NCBI GenBank assembly: GCA_964511665.1
Contig: CAZEHA010000002.1
Coordinates: forward strand, 62,001 to 126,000
DNA length: 64,000 bases
Reading direction: 5' to 3'
From: JAGOEF01 sp964511665
Lineage (GTDB): Bacteria > Bacteroidota > Bacteroidia > Bacteroidales > ML635J-15
Part shown: in pieces, positions 52,787-62,500 of the stretch
Layout of the letters: each line of letters begins with the position of its first letter
How positions within the stretch are numbered: position 1 is the first letter of the stretch
Program-made: the position numbers and the translations under genes
Notes under the pieces: generated by a model
What the model was told of the DNA's origin: nothing
What the model saw: the letters and a program-made list of their open reading frames with translations, nothing else
Database searches by the model: none

Positions 52787-54094
52787 ATGAACGAAATTCC
52801 GAAAAAAATAATCATAATAAATCTAGGATGTTCAAAAAACCTTGTCGATTCTGAGCAACTACTATACCATATTCAGGCAAACAACATTTCAACTGAGTTT
52901 AACCCGGAACATTTGCAAGGCGACTTTGCCATAGTAAACACCTGCGGTTTTATTAACGATGCCCGCGAAGAATCGGTAGAAACTATTCTCGACCTTATAC
53001 AAGCCAAAAATGCGGGCAATATTGGTAAGATAATAGTATTCGGCTGTCTGTCGCAGCGTTATGCTGCCGAGCTGGCCTCTGAATTACCCGAAGTTGACTG
53101 CTTCATTGGGAATTACGACCTAGAAGCCTTGATGCAGGAATTGGAGCTAAAGGCAGACAACCGCTCAGTATTTGGACGGACAATCACCAATTCGGGCCAC
53201 TATGCCTATGTAAAGATTGCAGAAGGCTGCAATAGGAAATGTTCGTTCTGTGCAATACCTTCAATTAAGGGCAACTATATCTCTCGCAGCATCGATTCAA
53301 TAGCCGAAGAAGTGCAATATCTAACCGAAAGAGGAGTTAGCGAAATAATGTTGATTGCTCAAGACAGTTCGTTTTTCGGTTACGACCGTTACAAACAACA
53401 CATGTTGCCTACACTTCTTAAAGAACTTGTAAGCATAAAAAATTTACATTGGCTTCGGGTGCATTACCTCTACCCCAACGCTGTAGACAAGCAACTTATT
53501 GAAACCATTGCAACAGAGCCTAAAATTTGTAATTACTACGACATCCCTTTTCAGCACGCCAACACTCAGGTTTTGAAACGAATGCGTAGAAATTCTAACC
53601 AAGAGAAAATCATCAAATTAATCAACAACATCAGAAGTGTTGCCCCCGATGCTGCCATTAGAACAACCATGATAGTGGGATATCCGGGAGAAACGCGAAG
53701 CGAATTCAACGATTTGATAAAATTTGTACGCAAGATTCAATTCGACAGACTAGGTGCCTTTACCTATTCGCACGAAGAAAATACCTATGCAGCCAAAAAC
53801 CATCGCGACAGTGTTACTACATCAGTGAAAAAATCGCGACTTAATCGCTTAATGACACTACAACAATCTATTTCGCTTGAAAAGAATTTAAGCAAAATTG
53901 GAAAAACAATTGAAGTTATTGTTGATGAGGTACAAAAAGACACAGCCATAGGCCGCAGTCAATACGATTCAGTGGAAGTTGACAATGAAGTTATTATCGA
54001 AAACTCCGGACAACTCAAGGTGGGCAACTATTATAACGTAGAAATAGAAATGGCTTCCGATTACGAATTATTTGGAAAAGTATTAGAATATTAG
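52787..54094 (+). CDS. rimO: Ribosomal protein uS12 methylthiotransferase RimO
   Basis: A 435-residue radical SAM methylthiotransferase that modifies Asp88 of ribosomal protein S12. The N-terminal UPF0004 domain has the cluster Cys in LGCSKNLVDSEQL, NTCGFINDAREESV and VFGCLSQRY. The radical SAM motif is EGCNRKCSFCAIP. The TRAM domain is at the C-terminus. SKNLVDSE distinguishes RimO from MiaB. Start ATG 52787. Confidence 0.95.
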   Translation: MNEIPKKIIIINLGCSKNLVDSEQLLYHIQANNISTEFNPEHLQGDFAIVNTCGFINDAREESVETILDLIQAKNAGNIGKIIVFGCLSQRYAAELASELPEVDCFIGNYDLEALMQELELKADNRSVFGRTITNSGHYAYVKIAEGCNRKCSFCAIPSIKGNYISRSIDSIAEEVQYLTERGVSEIMLIAQDSSFFGYDRYKQHMLPTLLKELVSIKNLHWLRVHYLYPNAVDKQLIETIATEPKICNYYDIPFQHANTQVLKRMRRNSNQEKIIKLINNIRSVAPDAAIRTTMIVGYPGETRSEFNDLIKFVRKIQFDRLGAFTYSHEENTYAAKNHRDSVTTSVKKSRLNRLMTLQQSISLEKNLSKIGKTIEVIVDEVQKDTAIGRSQYDSVEVDNEVIIENSGQLKVGNYYNVEIEMASDYELFGKVLEY

Positions 54095-54172
54095 CAAGCG
54101 ATTAGTAATTTTTGCAAAAATTTGCTATGTTGCAAACTCAAATAATCGTTATTAACCAAAAATGAAACAACT

Positions 54173-54763
54173 ATGAAAAAGCAAACTATTATTTTAATGT
54201 TGCTGGGTGCCTTTGCATTGGCTTCGTGTGGTGGTTCTTCAAATAAAAACAACGGAAGCACCGAAGAAGACCAAAAACCCGTTTGCGAAGTAAGCAACGA
54301 AATTGCAATCACCGTGCAAGATTATTACTATTCGATGAAAGACACTCTGGTATTTACAACTCCGAAATTCGAAGTGAAAAATTCGGAATTCCAGTGGATT
54401 AACGATTCAACAGTAAGCCTGAAACTATCTAATTATGAACCCAAAGACCTTCAGGGCGAACGCAGCGAAAGTCAAATTGATTTGAACATTGAACTCCGCG
54501 CACGTAAAGGTAAAAAACTGGAACCCGGATATTACGGTTACCACGATTACGAAAGTGGCATGTCGAGCAGTGTAACACTCACCACTGCTTATGGCACAGT
54601 TTGGTTCAACTGGTTTTCGGGAATGCCCGATCAGGGTGGAATTACTGTAGAACACGTAAGTAAAGATGCCGTTTGTGGGAAACTTGCATTAAATGTTGAG
54701 AAACCTGATAGCCCTACCATTGGAATTGTTAGAGTTAACGGCACATTTGTTTACAAAAAATAA
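54173..54763 (+). CDS. Lipoprotein of unknown function
   Basis: A 196-residue lipoprotein (lipobox FALASC, Cys about residue 19, followed by a Ser/Asn/Gly-rich linker). The mature domain is beta-rich, with two Cys (KPVCEVSN and DAVCGKLAL) that may pair, and phrases QDYYYSMKDTLVFTTPKFEV and LRARKGKKLEPGYYGYHDY. No family recognised. A perfect terminator follows. Confidence 0.7.
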   Translation: MKKQTIILMLLGAFALASCGGSSNKNNGSTEEDQKPVCEVSNEIAITVQDYYYSMKDTLVFTTPKFEVKNSEFQWINDSTVSLKLSNYEPKDLQGERSESQIDLNIELRARKGKKLEPGYYGYHDYESGMSSSVTLTTAYGTVWFNWFSGMPDQGGITVEHVSKDAVCGKLALNVEKPDSPTIGIVRVNGTFVYKK

Positions 54764-54773
54764 AATATTCTCC

Positions 54774-54809
54774 ACAACAATAGCAGGATGGTCCTGCTAT
54801 TGTTGTTTA
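54774..54809 (+). terminator. Strong intrinsic terminator
   Basis: Perfect 15-base-pair stem (ACAACAATAGCAGGA with TCCTGCTATTGTTGT), 3-base loop, followed by a short T-rich run. It ends the lipoprotein transcript, 10 bases past the stop. Confidence 0.85.
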
Positions 54810-54886
54810 ATTGAAGCAGTAAAGGCTCCAAAAATATTTTTTAAGAAAATTAGAAAGAAAATACATCTGTTTTCTAAAATTTTATG

Positions 54887-54894
54887 TAATTTTG
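54887..54894 (+). promoter_or_regulatory. Probable -7 element of tRNA-Arg
   Basis: TAATTTTG, exact TAnnTTTG, 13 bases before the mature tRNA 5' end. The -33 box is poor (TCTG at 17 bases). Confidence 0.45.
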
Positions 54895-54907
54895 CATTCA
54901 CAAAAAA

Positions 54908-54981
54908 GGACCCGTAGCTTAATTGGATAGAGTATCTGACTACGGATCAGAAGGTTGGGGGTTCGAGTCCCTCCGGGTTCA
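54908..54981 (+). tRNA. tRNA-Arg(ACG)
   Basis: A complete cloverleaf of 74 bases. The acceptor stem pairs 54908-54914 with 54974-54980 (one G-T), with A54981 as discriminator. The anticodon stem pairs 54935-54939 with 54947-54951; loop CTACGGA has anticodon ACG at 54942-54944 (decodes CGU, CGC and CGA once A34 is made inosine). The T stem pairs 54957-54961 with 54969-54973. CCA is not encoded. Its 3' end is duplicated downstream. Confidence 0.95.
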
Positions 54982-55050
54982 CGTAAACGAAGACGGTTTT
55001 TATCGGTCTTCGTTTTTTATTTGAAAAAAGGACGAGAAGTTTATCCCGAT
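54966..55050 (+). repeat. Direct repeat copy A: tRNA-Arg 3' tail, terminator and flank
   Basis: Copy A begins inside the T arm of tRNA-Arg and runs 55 bases to 55020, then 30 more (55021-55050). The first 55 bases recur exactly at 55122-55176 (156 bases downstream). The last 30 recur at 55277-55306 with one C/T difference, just after the N gap. Confidence 0.9.
54985..55018 (+). terminator. Terminator after tRNA-Arg
   Basis: AAACGAAGAC, an 11-base loop, GTCTTCGTTT and a T run. It is carried, unchanged, in the second repeat copy. Confidence 0.85.
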
Positions 55051-55121
55051 TTCATACGAAACCAAAGGTTTTTTTTGAGTCAGAGTGAGTGGCAGTGTGA
55101 GTACAGAGTTTGAAAGAGGGA

Positions 55122-55306
55122 AGTCCCTCCGGGTTCACGTAAACGAAGACGGTTTTTATCGGTCTTCGTTTTTTATNNNNNNNNNNNNNNNNNNNNNNNN
55201 NNNNNNNNNNNNNNNNNNNNNNNNNNNNNNNNNNNNNNNNNNNNNNNNNNNNNNNNNNNNNNNNNNNNNNNNNNNNTTGAAAAAAGGACGAGAAGTTTAT
55301 TCCGAT
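55122..55306 (+). repeat. Direct repeat copy B, interrupted by assembly gap
   Basis: 55122-55176 equals 54966-55020, including a partial tRNA-Arg tail and the terminator hairpin (55141-55174); 55277-55306 equals 55021-55050 with one difference. Closing the N gap to zero would restore the copy A sequence without a break, so the gap falls exactly inside a repeat unit. Confidence 0.85.
55177..55276. other. Assembly gap of 100 Ns
   Basis: Exactly 100 unknown bases, the usual fixed placeholder for a scaffold join of unknown length. With the 54982-55434 interval around it, this is a stretch with no gene that I can support, only the repeat copies and flanking bases. Confidence 0.98.
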
Positions 55307-55434
55307 GCTGAACCTTGGTTGGCGTACAAGCTTGAAAAGAAGTTGCCGAAATGTAATTGGGAATTATCTGTCTTTGTCAATCGTTTGGTTGTTTCGCATT
55401 CTTACAGCGTCAGTGTTGCACACTAAATATGCCG

Positions 55435-56847
55435 CTAGTGTGTGCGTTGGTTCCGTTGATTATGTATATACAGACCCGAAGGCCAGTTTTCGGTATTAAT
55501 ATCAATTTTATTTTCAGTGTGTGATAGATCGACCTGTTCCGAATAAATAAGCTCGCCCGACAAACTGACTATATTCACACATACATTTTCAGAAATATTG
55601 GAACTGCATTGAATGTTCAGAACACTGTGAGCAGGTACTGGATATAACATCCACTCCCGATTCAAGGTTTTTGTAGGGATGTTCACATTTTCGGGTTTCA
55701 AAATATTTACAATTACCCCTTCTATTACAGTAAGTCCCATTTGCATTTCGGCAGGCATCAGATACCAACCGTTGTAATATTCGCCATAGCCATAGTCGAG
55801 ATGAAAGTATCCATCGCTGCGATAACCATCAATAACCAAATTATGGCCTGATGTATTGGTTTCGTCAACCACGGCAAGGTGCACCGGATATCCCTGTTTA
55901 ATATTTTGAATAATACTATCGTATATACCCGGTTCATCAGGATACATAAGAGTTGCTTGATTGCATGCAAAACGAAGATATCCGTTGTAAGCCTGACTTA
56001 CCCAAAATGTACCCGAACCCTGAGAAGTGTAAACCTGCCTCATAGCCACACCACAAGCAAAACTTAGTGCAGCTTTATCGTTATCGGTGATAATGTCATT
56101 GTTCTCATAATGAACACTTAAGGTATCAAGGTATTTATTAAGCTGATCAAACGAAGGAAATCCCACAGTTTGCCAGTCGTTGTCGATATAATAGTTTCGC
56201 CCTGCATAGGAATGGTAATAATCGTCGTCGTCGGTAAATTGTATGTTATTGGTGGTAGCATGGAAATTCATAATCATAGCCATAGCAGTTGCAGGGCAAC
56301 CCGTATAGCTTCGAGAATGGCTTACCGGATCGATGGGGCACATATTCCAATAGGGTGCCGCCTGGTTCCAACTTGAAACAATCCATCCCTCCTGCCCTTC
56401 TGGCCATTGCTCGGGTTCGCCTTTTGCCCGAAGTGGTATAGCCGAAACCGTTAAACCAAATGGCATTCGTTGGTCGCCATGCTTTGGGCAAATATTTGAG
56501 GCTTCGATTTGCAATAGTGCATCGGTAACCAGCAAGCGATATAACGGATTATCGACCGACAACGGGCCAAAATTACTTTCGGTGGAGAAAGCCTTTATTG
56601 CAGGTAAATATTTTTTCGCGCCAACCAGCACATAACCATTAGGGGCAAGGTTTGTCAGGAACCATAAGGTATCGTTGTTAAACACCAATGGCTTCTCTTC
56701 AAGCACAGAATACCCCTTGAATTTGGCTTCCGACTCTAGAAAAAGCTTGGTTAACAGCTTTGCATCCGGTTCGCAAAGTTGTTGCGAAAAAATGTGACCA
56801 CCCAATACAATGGCAAACAATGTGATAAAACAACGATGTAACTTCAT
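55435..56847 (-). CDS. C10 family cysteine peptidase with truncated T9SS sorting domain
   Basis: A 470-residue exported peptidase (signal peptide ending HIFSQ). A Spi-like propeptide region (about 20-125, NGYVLVGAKKYLPAIKAFS) precedes the streptopain domain: catalytic Cys in SYTGCPATAMAMIMNFH, catalytic His in TSGHNLVIDGYRSDGYFH, then YGYGEYYNGWY. The C-terminus begins as a type A sorting domain (EWMLYPVPAHSVLNIQ, VSLSGELIYSEQ, WPSGLYI) but ends HNQRNQRTH, without the final strand and basic residues. T9SS export may therefore fail. The end coincides with the change to the sequence beside the assembly gap. Confidence 0.85.
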   Translation of the reverse strand: MKLHRCFITLFAIVLGGHIFSQQLCEPDAKLLTKLFLESEAKFKGYSVLEEKPLVFNNDTLWFLTNLAPNGYVLVGAKKYLPAIKAFSTESNFGPLSVDNPLYRLLVTDALLQIEASNICPKHGDQRMPFGLTVSAIPLRAKGEPEQWPEGQEGWIVSSWNQAAPYWNMCPIDPVSHSRSYTGCPATAMAMIMNFHATTNNIQFTDDDDYYHSYAGRNYYIDNDWQTVGFPSFDQLNKYLDTLSVHYENNDIITDNDKAALSFACGVAMRQVYTSQGSGTFWVSQAYNGYLRFACNQATLMYPDEPGIYDSIIQNIKQGYPVHLAVVDETNTSGHNLVIDGYRSDGYFHLDYGYGEYYNGWYLMPAEMQMGLTVIEGVIVNILKPENVNIPTKTLNREWMLYPVPAHSVLNIQCSSNISENVCVNIVSLSGELIYSEQVDLSHTENKIDINTENWPSGLYIHNQRNQRTH

Positions 56848-57218
56848 TAAAAATAATTTTTGTGAACCTATAAAAAAATACGATTCATTGTCTTAAAATT
56901 ATCTTAATGAATTGTCATTATTGCTATTGTAAATCATTAACTTATTGACTGCATATTAATTAACAACCGATAAGCATTGTAACTGAATGCAATTGAGACA
57001 GAATCTTGAAGCATATCGGCATATTTCATCATACCACAATATTCACATTGAGCGTTGTTAATTGGTATTAACGAGTGATAAAATCTTCTTGTAAATTCGT
57101 TCGCCATTGTAATTTAGCGAATAAGCGTTATCTCCAGGTTGAACACACACAACATCGGTGTTATTTTACACACTACAGTTCATTTCTAAAAAACTATGAT
57201 TTCAAAGAATTATCAATA
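56848..57218. other. Gene-free stretch of 371 bases
   Basis: AT-rich sequence between the C10 peptidase and a minus-strand lipoprotein gene. No ORF of gene quality, no RNA gene, no clear hairpin terminator and no consensus promoter was seen on either strand. Confidence 0.6.
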
Positions 57219-57668
57219 CTATAAATTCATATCTGTTCTCTCGGTAAGATACCATTTACCGTCGGTTAATTCGAAAGCATAACTAACACCAAAACCACTG
57301 TTTGGAATATAAATTTTATGCTCTACCCTGTTGCTTGTTTCGTTTTTCTCAATACTAAAATCAGATGTATCTATATTGTCGATATGCGTTAACATCGACC
57401 AGTTTTCTGCTGACCATGCTTCTTCCGATTCATAATCGGTAATATTGGAACCTTTTATCGGGAACTGTATTCTCTGCATTTGGAATGATTTATCAGAGAC
57501 GAAGTTCTCATAGAAATCGGCAAATACTTCTGATGTTTCACTAACACTTTGGTGGTTTTCTGTTACCGATTCCGATGAATCTGCAGTTTTAGTTTGAGAA
57601 CTATTGCTGCACGAGATCAGTATAAGAACAAGTGCTGCAACAGCCATTAACGGTCTGATTTTTTTCAT
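57219..57668 (-). CDS. Lipoprotein, DUF4348-like
   Basis: A 149-residue lipoprotein (lipobox LILISC, Cys about residue 20) when started at MKKIRPLMA. A Ser/Thr-rich linker leads to ADFYENFVSDKSFQMQRIQF and a late Trp-rich part (EEAWSAENWSMLT, DGKWYLTERTDMNL). That pattern, FVSD-xxFQMxRIxFP, resembles DUF4348. It is cotranscribed with the lipoprotein upstream (23-base gap). Function unknown. Confidence 0.6.
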   Translation of the reverse strand: MKKIRPLMAVAALVLILISCSNSSQTKTADSSESVTENHQSVSETSEVFADFYENFVSDKSFQMQRIQFPIKGSNITDYESEEAWSAENWSMLTHIDNIDTSDFSIEKNETSNRVEHKIYIPNSGFGVSYAFELTDGKWYLTERTDMNL

Positions 57669-57691
57669 ACTAGACAATTTTTAGTAGTTTA

Positions 57692-58540
57692 TTACTTGTA
57701 TATCGACTGAATATCTTTCAGTATTTCGTAAACAGTTTGCATATTTCCCTCCTTGTTGCGTCTCATCCAAAACGACCATGCATCATCGCAGTAGTAGCTA
57801 TCATATCTATCGATGTTAAGATATTGACAAATCAATTCTGACAGGCGATTGCTGTCGAAACCATATGCAGGGTTGCATACCTCGAAGTAAGTTTCCTCTC
57901 CGTCGAAATACAGTATTCCGGTGGCAGTATCGGCATGATTATATGCAAGTGTGAGTAATTCACTGTAATTGTCAATTTCTGTAAGCTTCTCATACACATA
58001 TATCCTACTGTTTACTTCCTCATCGATAAGCAAATCTTCATACAATTGTTTCGACACAAGCTCAGTTAATCTAGGTTTATAAGTCTCATACAGCGATTTA
58101 AGATTATCGGGGCTTCTGTCGATTTTATAAATTGCATATGCAATCATCCGTTCTTTTTCGGGCTGTTGGTTCTCGTCTTTATAATACCCCAAATGCCTTT
58201 CGTTTTCATCAACAAATTCAGGTAAGGCATTGTACACATACCAAAAATAATTCGATAGTAAACCCCTACTCACCGGATTATGCGCAGCCAAAACATATTT
58301 TGTTGCATAAGCTTCCATCACATCAATCGATTCTTTTGTGAGGCTTTTTGCCTTGGTTTTCAACACTTCATCAAAACTTTTTTCTTTGGCTTGCGGCACA
58401 TCAGAATAGTGGGCCACAACTTTTGTATGTTCAACCGATTGCGGCTCTTCGTTTGATGACTTTTGCGACTGAGGCTGTTTGCAAGAAAACAAAGAAACTA
58501 CAACAAAAACTAAAACATACCATAAAACAGGCTTCATCAT
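57692..58540 (-). CDS. Lipoprotein of unknown function
   Basis: A 282-residue lipoprotein (lipobox SLFSC, Cys about residue 20; ATG 58537 is equally possible). A Gln/Ser-rich linker is followed by a largely helical domain with many Tyr, ending CDDAWSFWMRRNKEGNM and ILKDIQSIYK. I recognise no family. It precedes the DUF4348-like lipoprotein, probably in one transcript. Confidence 0.65.
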   Translation of the reverse strand: MMKPVLWYVLVFVVVSLFSCKQPQSQKSSNEEPQSVEHTKVVAHYSDVPQAKEKSFDEVLKTKAKSLTKESIDVMEAYATKYVLAAHNPVSRGLLSNYFWYVYNALPEFVDENERHLGYYKDENQQPEKERMIAYAIYKIDRSPDNLKSLYETYKPRLTELVSKQLYEDLLIDEEVNSRIYVYEKLTEIDNYSELLTLAYNHADTATGILYFDGEETYFEVCNPAYGFDSNRLSELICQYLNIDRYDSYYCDDAWSFWMRRNKEGNMQTVYEILKDIQSIYK

Positions 58541-58802
58541 TGTACTCTATTTTTAAAGTTAAACAAATAAAATTGCGTCACGCTTGAGAAATAAATGTAC
58601 ATTTCTCTTGAGTCACAGTTTGATATAATTAAGGGGTGAAATAATAAGTCACTCAATGTAAGCTGCTTGCAACATCTAAAAATCCATCTCCTCATGGTGG
58701 CAAAAATAGTATTGTTTTTCAAATACCAAAATGAATTGAGAACTTACTGTACTATAATTATACTTACTCTACAATTGTTGTACAGCAAGCAAATTGGCAG
58801 TT

Positions 58803-59570
58803 CTATAGTGGTTTATGGGCGATATACATTTTTTCGTTTCTATCGAGCCGAAACAAATTTATTTCATGTTCCGAAAAGTATTCGGCAGGGTCGAATTCTT
58901 CAACAACAAAACCGGCCTTTTCGAGACGTTTCGGATAATCGCGACCGTGCCAGCGGACATGGTCGTACTGTCCAAATACTTTTTCGCGTTCGGCAGGCGA
59001 AGTAATGCTGACGTCTTCGAAAGTAGTTTCAAGGTCGTTTCTTAACGGGACCTGCATTACCGACCAGGCACCGGGTTTCATAATACGATATATTTGTTGC
59101 ATTGCCGCAATATCATCGGGCACATGTTCGAGCACATGATTACACAACACAACATCGAAGCTGTTATCGGGCAACGGAATATTCATTACGTCGAAATGCA
59201 AATCGGCAATGGGCGAATTCAAATCGGCTGTAGTGTAGTGCAGTTGCTGTAACTTTTTAAAATTGCGACGAATCGACTGTTCGGGTGCTATATGCAAGAC
59301 TTTTGCTTCAGAATTTAGTAAACTTGTTTTCCGTTGCAAATACAACCAAAGCATTCGATGACGTTCCAACGACAAACACACAGGGCAAAGGCGATTTACA
59401 GCACCTTTATTTCCATATGGCAGCAATTTCCTAAGTTTACTTTCACACACAGGACATTGGTATCGAGACCCTTTGTAGAAAGGGCTTACCAGTACCGAGA
59501 ATAGATACGAAAATCTTATTAATACCGTCCTGGGAAGATTTCTTACTATAAATTTAATAAAACTTCTCAT
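58803..59570 (-). CDS. SAM-dependent methyltransferase with Cys-rich N-terminus
   Basis: A 255-residue class I methyltransferase (Methyltransf_11 type). The N-terminal part has two CPVC knuckles (YQCPVCESKLRK and RLCPVCLSLERHR) that probably bind zinc, then the SAM region: VLHIAPEQSIRRNF, DVMNIPLPDNSFDVVLCNHV and LEHVPDDIAAMQQIYRIMKP. A glycosyl- or cell-envelope substrate is common for such proteins; the substrate here is unknown. Its start lies 3 bases after the helicase stop. Confidence 0.82.
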   Translation of the reverse strand: MRSFIKFIVRNLPRTVLIRFSYLFSVLVSPFYKGSRYQCPVCESKLRKLLPYGNKGAVNRLCPVCLSLERHRMLWLYLQRKTSLLNSEAKVLHIAPEQSIRRNFKKLQQLHYTTADLNSPIADLHFDVMNIPLPDNSFDVVLCNHVLEHVPDDIAAMQQIYRIMKPGAWSVMQVPLRNDLETTFEDVSITSPAEREKVFGQYDHVRWHGRDYPKRLEKAGFVVEEFDPAEYFSEHEINLFRLDRNEKMYIAHKPL

Positions 59571-59573
59571 AAC

Positions 59574-62500
59574 TTACCAATCAATTGTTTTATTACCCCT
59601 ATCGTCGACCTGAACTATTTTATTTAGGGAAACATACCACACAAAGCCTTTGCAATTCTCATATCCCATATCATTAAGCAATTGCATATATGTTTTTATC
59701 TGGCTTATATGTTTATCAGATGTTTTTAAGCCAAATTTGTAATCGAGCACCTCGATTGAGTTGCCAAATTGCATTACTCGGTCGGGTTTGTTCATGTTGC
59801 CGTCGGGCGACAATATCCAGGCTTCATTGTGCAAATTGTCGAATTCGGTAAACCAAGGTTTTACATTTGTGTTCGACAGTAGATTATGAATATATGTTAC
59901 ATGGGCATCCATATCGGCGTTATTGATATATCCGTTGTTAAGCAATTGTTCTACAGCCGGTTGAATATCGTTCAGGCCTCTGATTTTTTCGAAAACGGAA
60001 TGTAATAATATACCCTTTTGGATATCACCCATGGCTTCGCCGGCAAATTTTTTTGTAAACTCACTGTGGGTAATCACCTGTTTTTTATTTTCACTCACAT
60101 TGTGTTCCGGCATAATAATACCAGGCTTGTAATAATATTTTGGTTCAGGAATCGATCCGTATTCAAATAACTCTGTGCCATCGAAATACTTCGACAAGTC
60201 GATAAATCGGTTATCGGTGGCACTATTCGGTTTTTTAAGAATCTCACGCGTATAATCAGCCAACGATTTCGATTTTTTAAGAGGCATACCCATCCATAGC
60301 ACTTTTTTTGCACGAGTGGCCGCAACATAAAATAAATTAAGCGAATCGTGACAGAAATGAAGCATTTCTTCGAAATACTCGTTTACAAATAACGATTCAG
60401 CCATTTCGCTTTTATATGTCACCGGCACATAGGGTATAATGCTAAATGCAGTATTCTCGGTATTACACCATAGCAATGGGTTTTTCTCGGGGGTTAAATC
60501 GAAATTGCCAAAAGGAATAAACACTGCTTCGAAGCCCAGTCCCTTGGCTTGGTGAATGGTAAGTATTTTAACCGCCTGATTGCTGTCGGGCAACGACAAC
60601 GATTTGGTGCAACCTTCGTTTTGCCACCATTCTATAAATGCCATCACCCCAGTTCCTTTTCGCGCCGAAAAATCGGCAGCCAATTCAACAAAAGCATCAA
60701 GAAAAGCAGTGTTTTCGTTTTTTTTATTCAATTCGCCAACACGAATGAAATGCTCGCACAAACTAACCAAATCGCCATGAACCGATTGTGTTAACAAAGA
60801 TACCAATTCAGCAGGGAAAGCTTTTAGTAATTGATTATGCTCGGCTGAAACCGAAAAATCGCTGAATTGGGTATTGCGTCTAATATGTAAACTGTAATTT
60901 ACCGAAGCATTAAACAAGGCCATCGAATTGCTAGGTTGTGCCACATAGCTAAGCAAATTTATCAGCACGCTAACTGCTGGATTAGATGCCAGGTTGAGCG
61001 ATTCGGCCGAAACAACCGAAAAAGACATCTGTTCATGATTTTCGTTACCTTGCTGATAGTCGAGTAAATAGGAAACTACTCGTTTAGCATCTTTGTTGGT
61101 ACGAACCAAAACAGCAATATCTCCCGGTGCATAGCCCATGTGCATTAACTTCACAATTTCAGCGGCCATATATTGCATCGACAATGTTTTCCATTCATCA
61201 ACTTTAAGTTCTTCGGGCATGAACCTAATGCTTACGCAGCCACCCTCACCCGCCATGGGGTTTTGAGCAACATCAGAATAATTATCGATGATTGTTTTAT
61301 GCATCCAATCATACGAGCTTTCACCATCTACAGGCAATTCATTATTGATATAATGCTGAACTCTTTCGGCAAGAGCCAAAAACAACGAATTATTAAATTC
61401 AACGATTCGTTGTGCACTGCGATAGTTTTCTTTCAGCACTAATGCTTGTACGTGTAACTGCCTGTGAATTTGTTCAGCCAAAATACGCCAATTCCCATTT
61501 CGCCATCGAAATATCGACTGCTTTACATCGCCTACCACCATATTCAGATTCTTACCATACGACAGGCTTTCGCGCAACAAGGGGAGAAATGCTTCCCATT
61601 GTTTTTCGCTGGTATCCTGAAATTCATCAATCAAATAGTGTTTCAGTCGGATACCGGTTTTTTCATAAATAAATGGGGTGTCGTTATGCCGTGAAAGATC
61701 GGATAAGAACAAAGGCGTATCGCCTATAAAGAAACTGTCGTTGGCTGCCATTAAAGCATTAAGCCTTTGCTTCCCGTCGACAACCAAACCAAGCAGATAC
61801 ATGTTGTTCAATAACAGATTACAGGTTGTATATTCGGCAAAATCAGATTGTATCCAATCGTTGAACTGATGCATTAAGGCATTCAACTCCGAAAATGCAC
61901 TTCTTATGTTGGCTTTGTGAAGGTTTCCCTTTCCGATACATGTTTCAGCATCATCTAAAGCATCATAAAAGCGTTGCCCTGGTTTTTCTATTTTGTTTTT
62001 CTTATTGAGCTTCAACATTGATGCGATTGCTCCGGCAGACTTATAACTAAAGTCGTCGGTAGTAAACCCATATTTTTTCAATATATCATCGGCATCGCCG
62101 GCAATTGAATTTACATAATCAGTATGCTTTTTTTTAAGCTCTTTTACTATTGCAATAAGTTGACGTACCTTATTTTTATCGGTTTGTTGCAAGCGGTATT
62201 GCTCATTAATAACTGCAAATTTTTCTTTGTAAAGTTCCTTAAACAATGCGATAAGTTCTTCTCTGAAATCCCATCTACCCGATTCATTCATTTTTACCTT
62301 TACAACATCGAGCACCCAATTGAGAAGTTCAGTGTCAACAGCAGTTTCCTCGATAAGCTGATCAACCGCCTCATGAACCACTGCATTGGAATCGAGTTCC
62401 AGGTTGTAGTTTGCATTCAGATTCATTTCGTGCATAAAAGCCCTGAGAATCTTCTGAAAGAAGCTATCGATTGTCATATACGAAAACCTTCCGTAATCGT

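Noticed and set aside
55085..55426. Open frame across the N gap
   Set aside because: It begins within the repeat, crosses unknown bases and reads through a tRNA tail; it cannot be supported as a gene.
54908..55434. A second complete tRNA-Arg gene in copy B
   Set aside because: Only the 3' part of the T arm and acceptor strand is present; no anticodon arm or 5' half precedes it.
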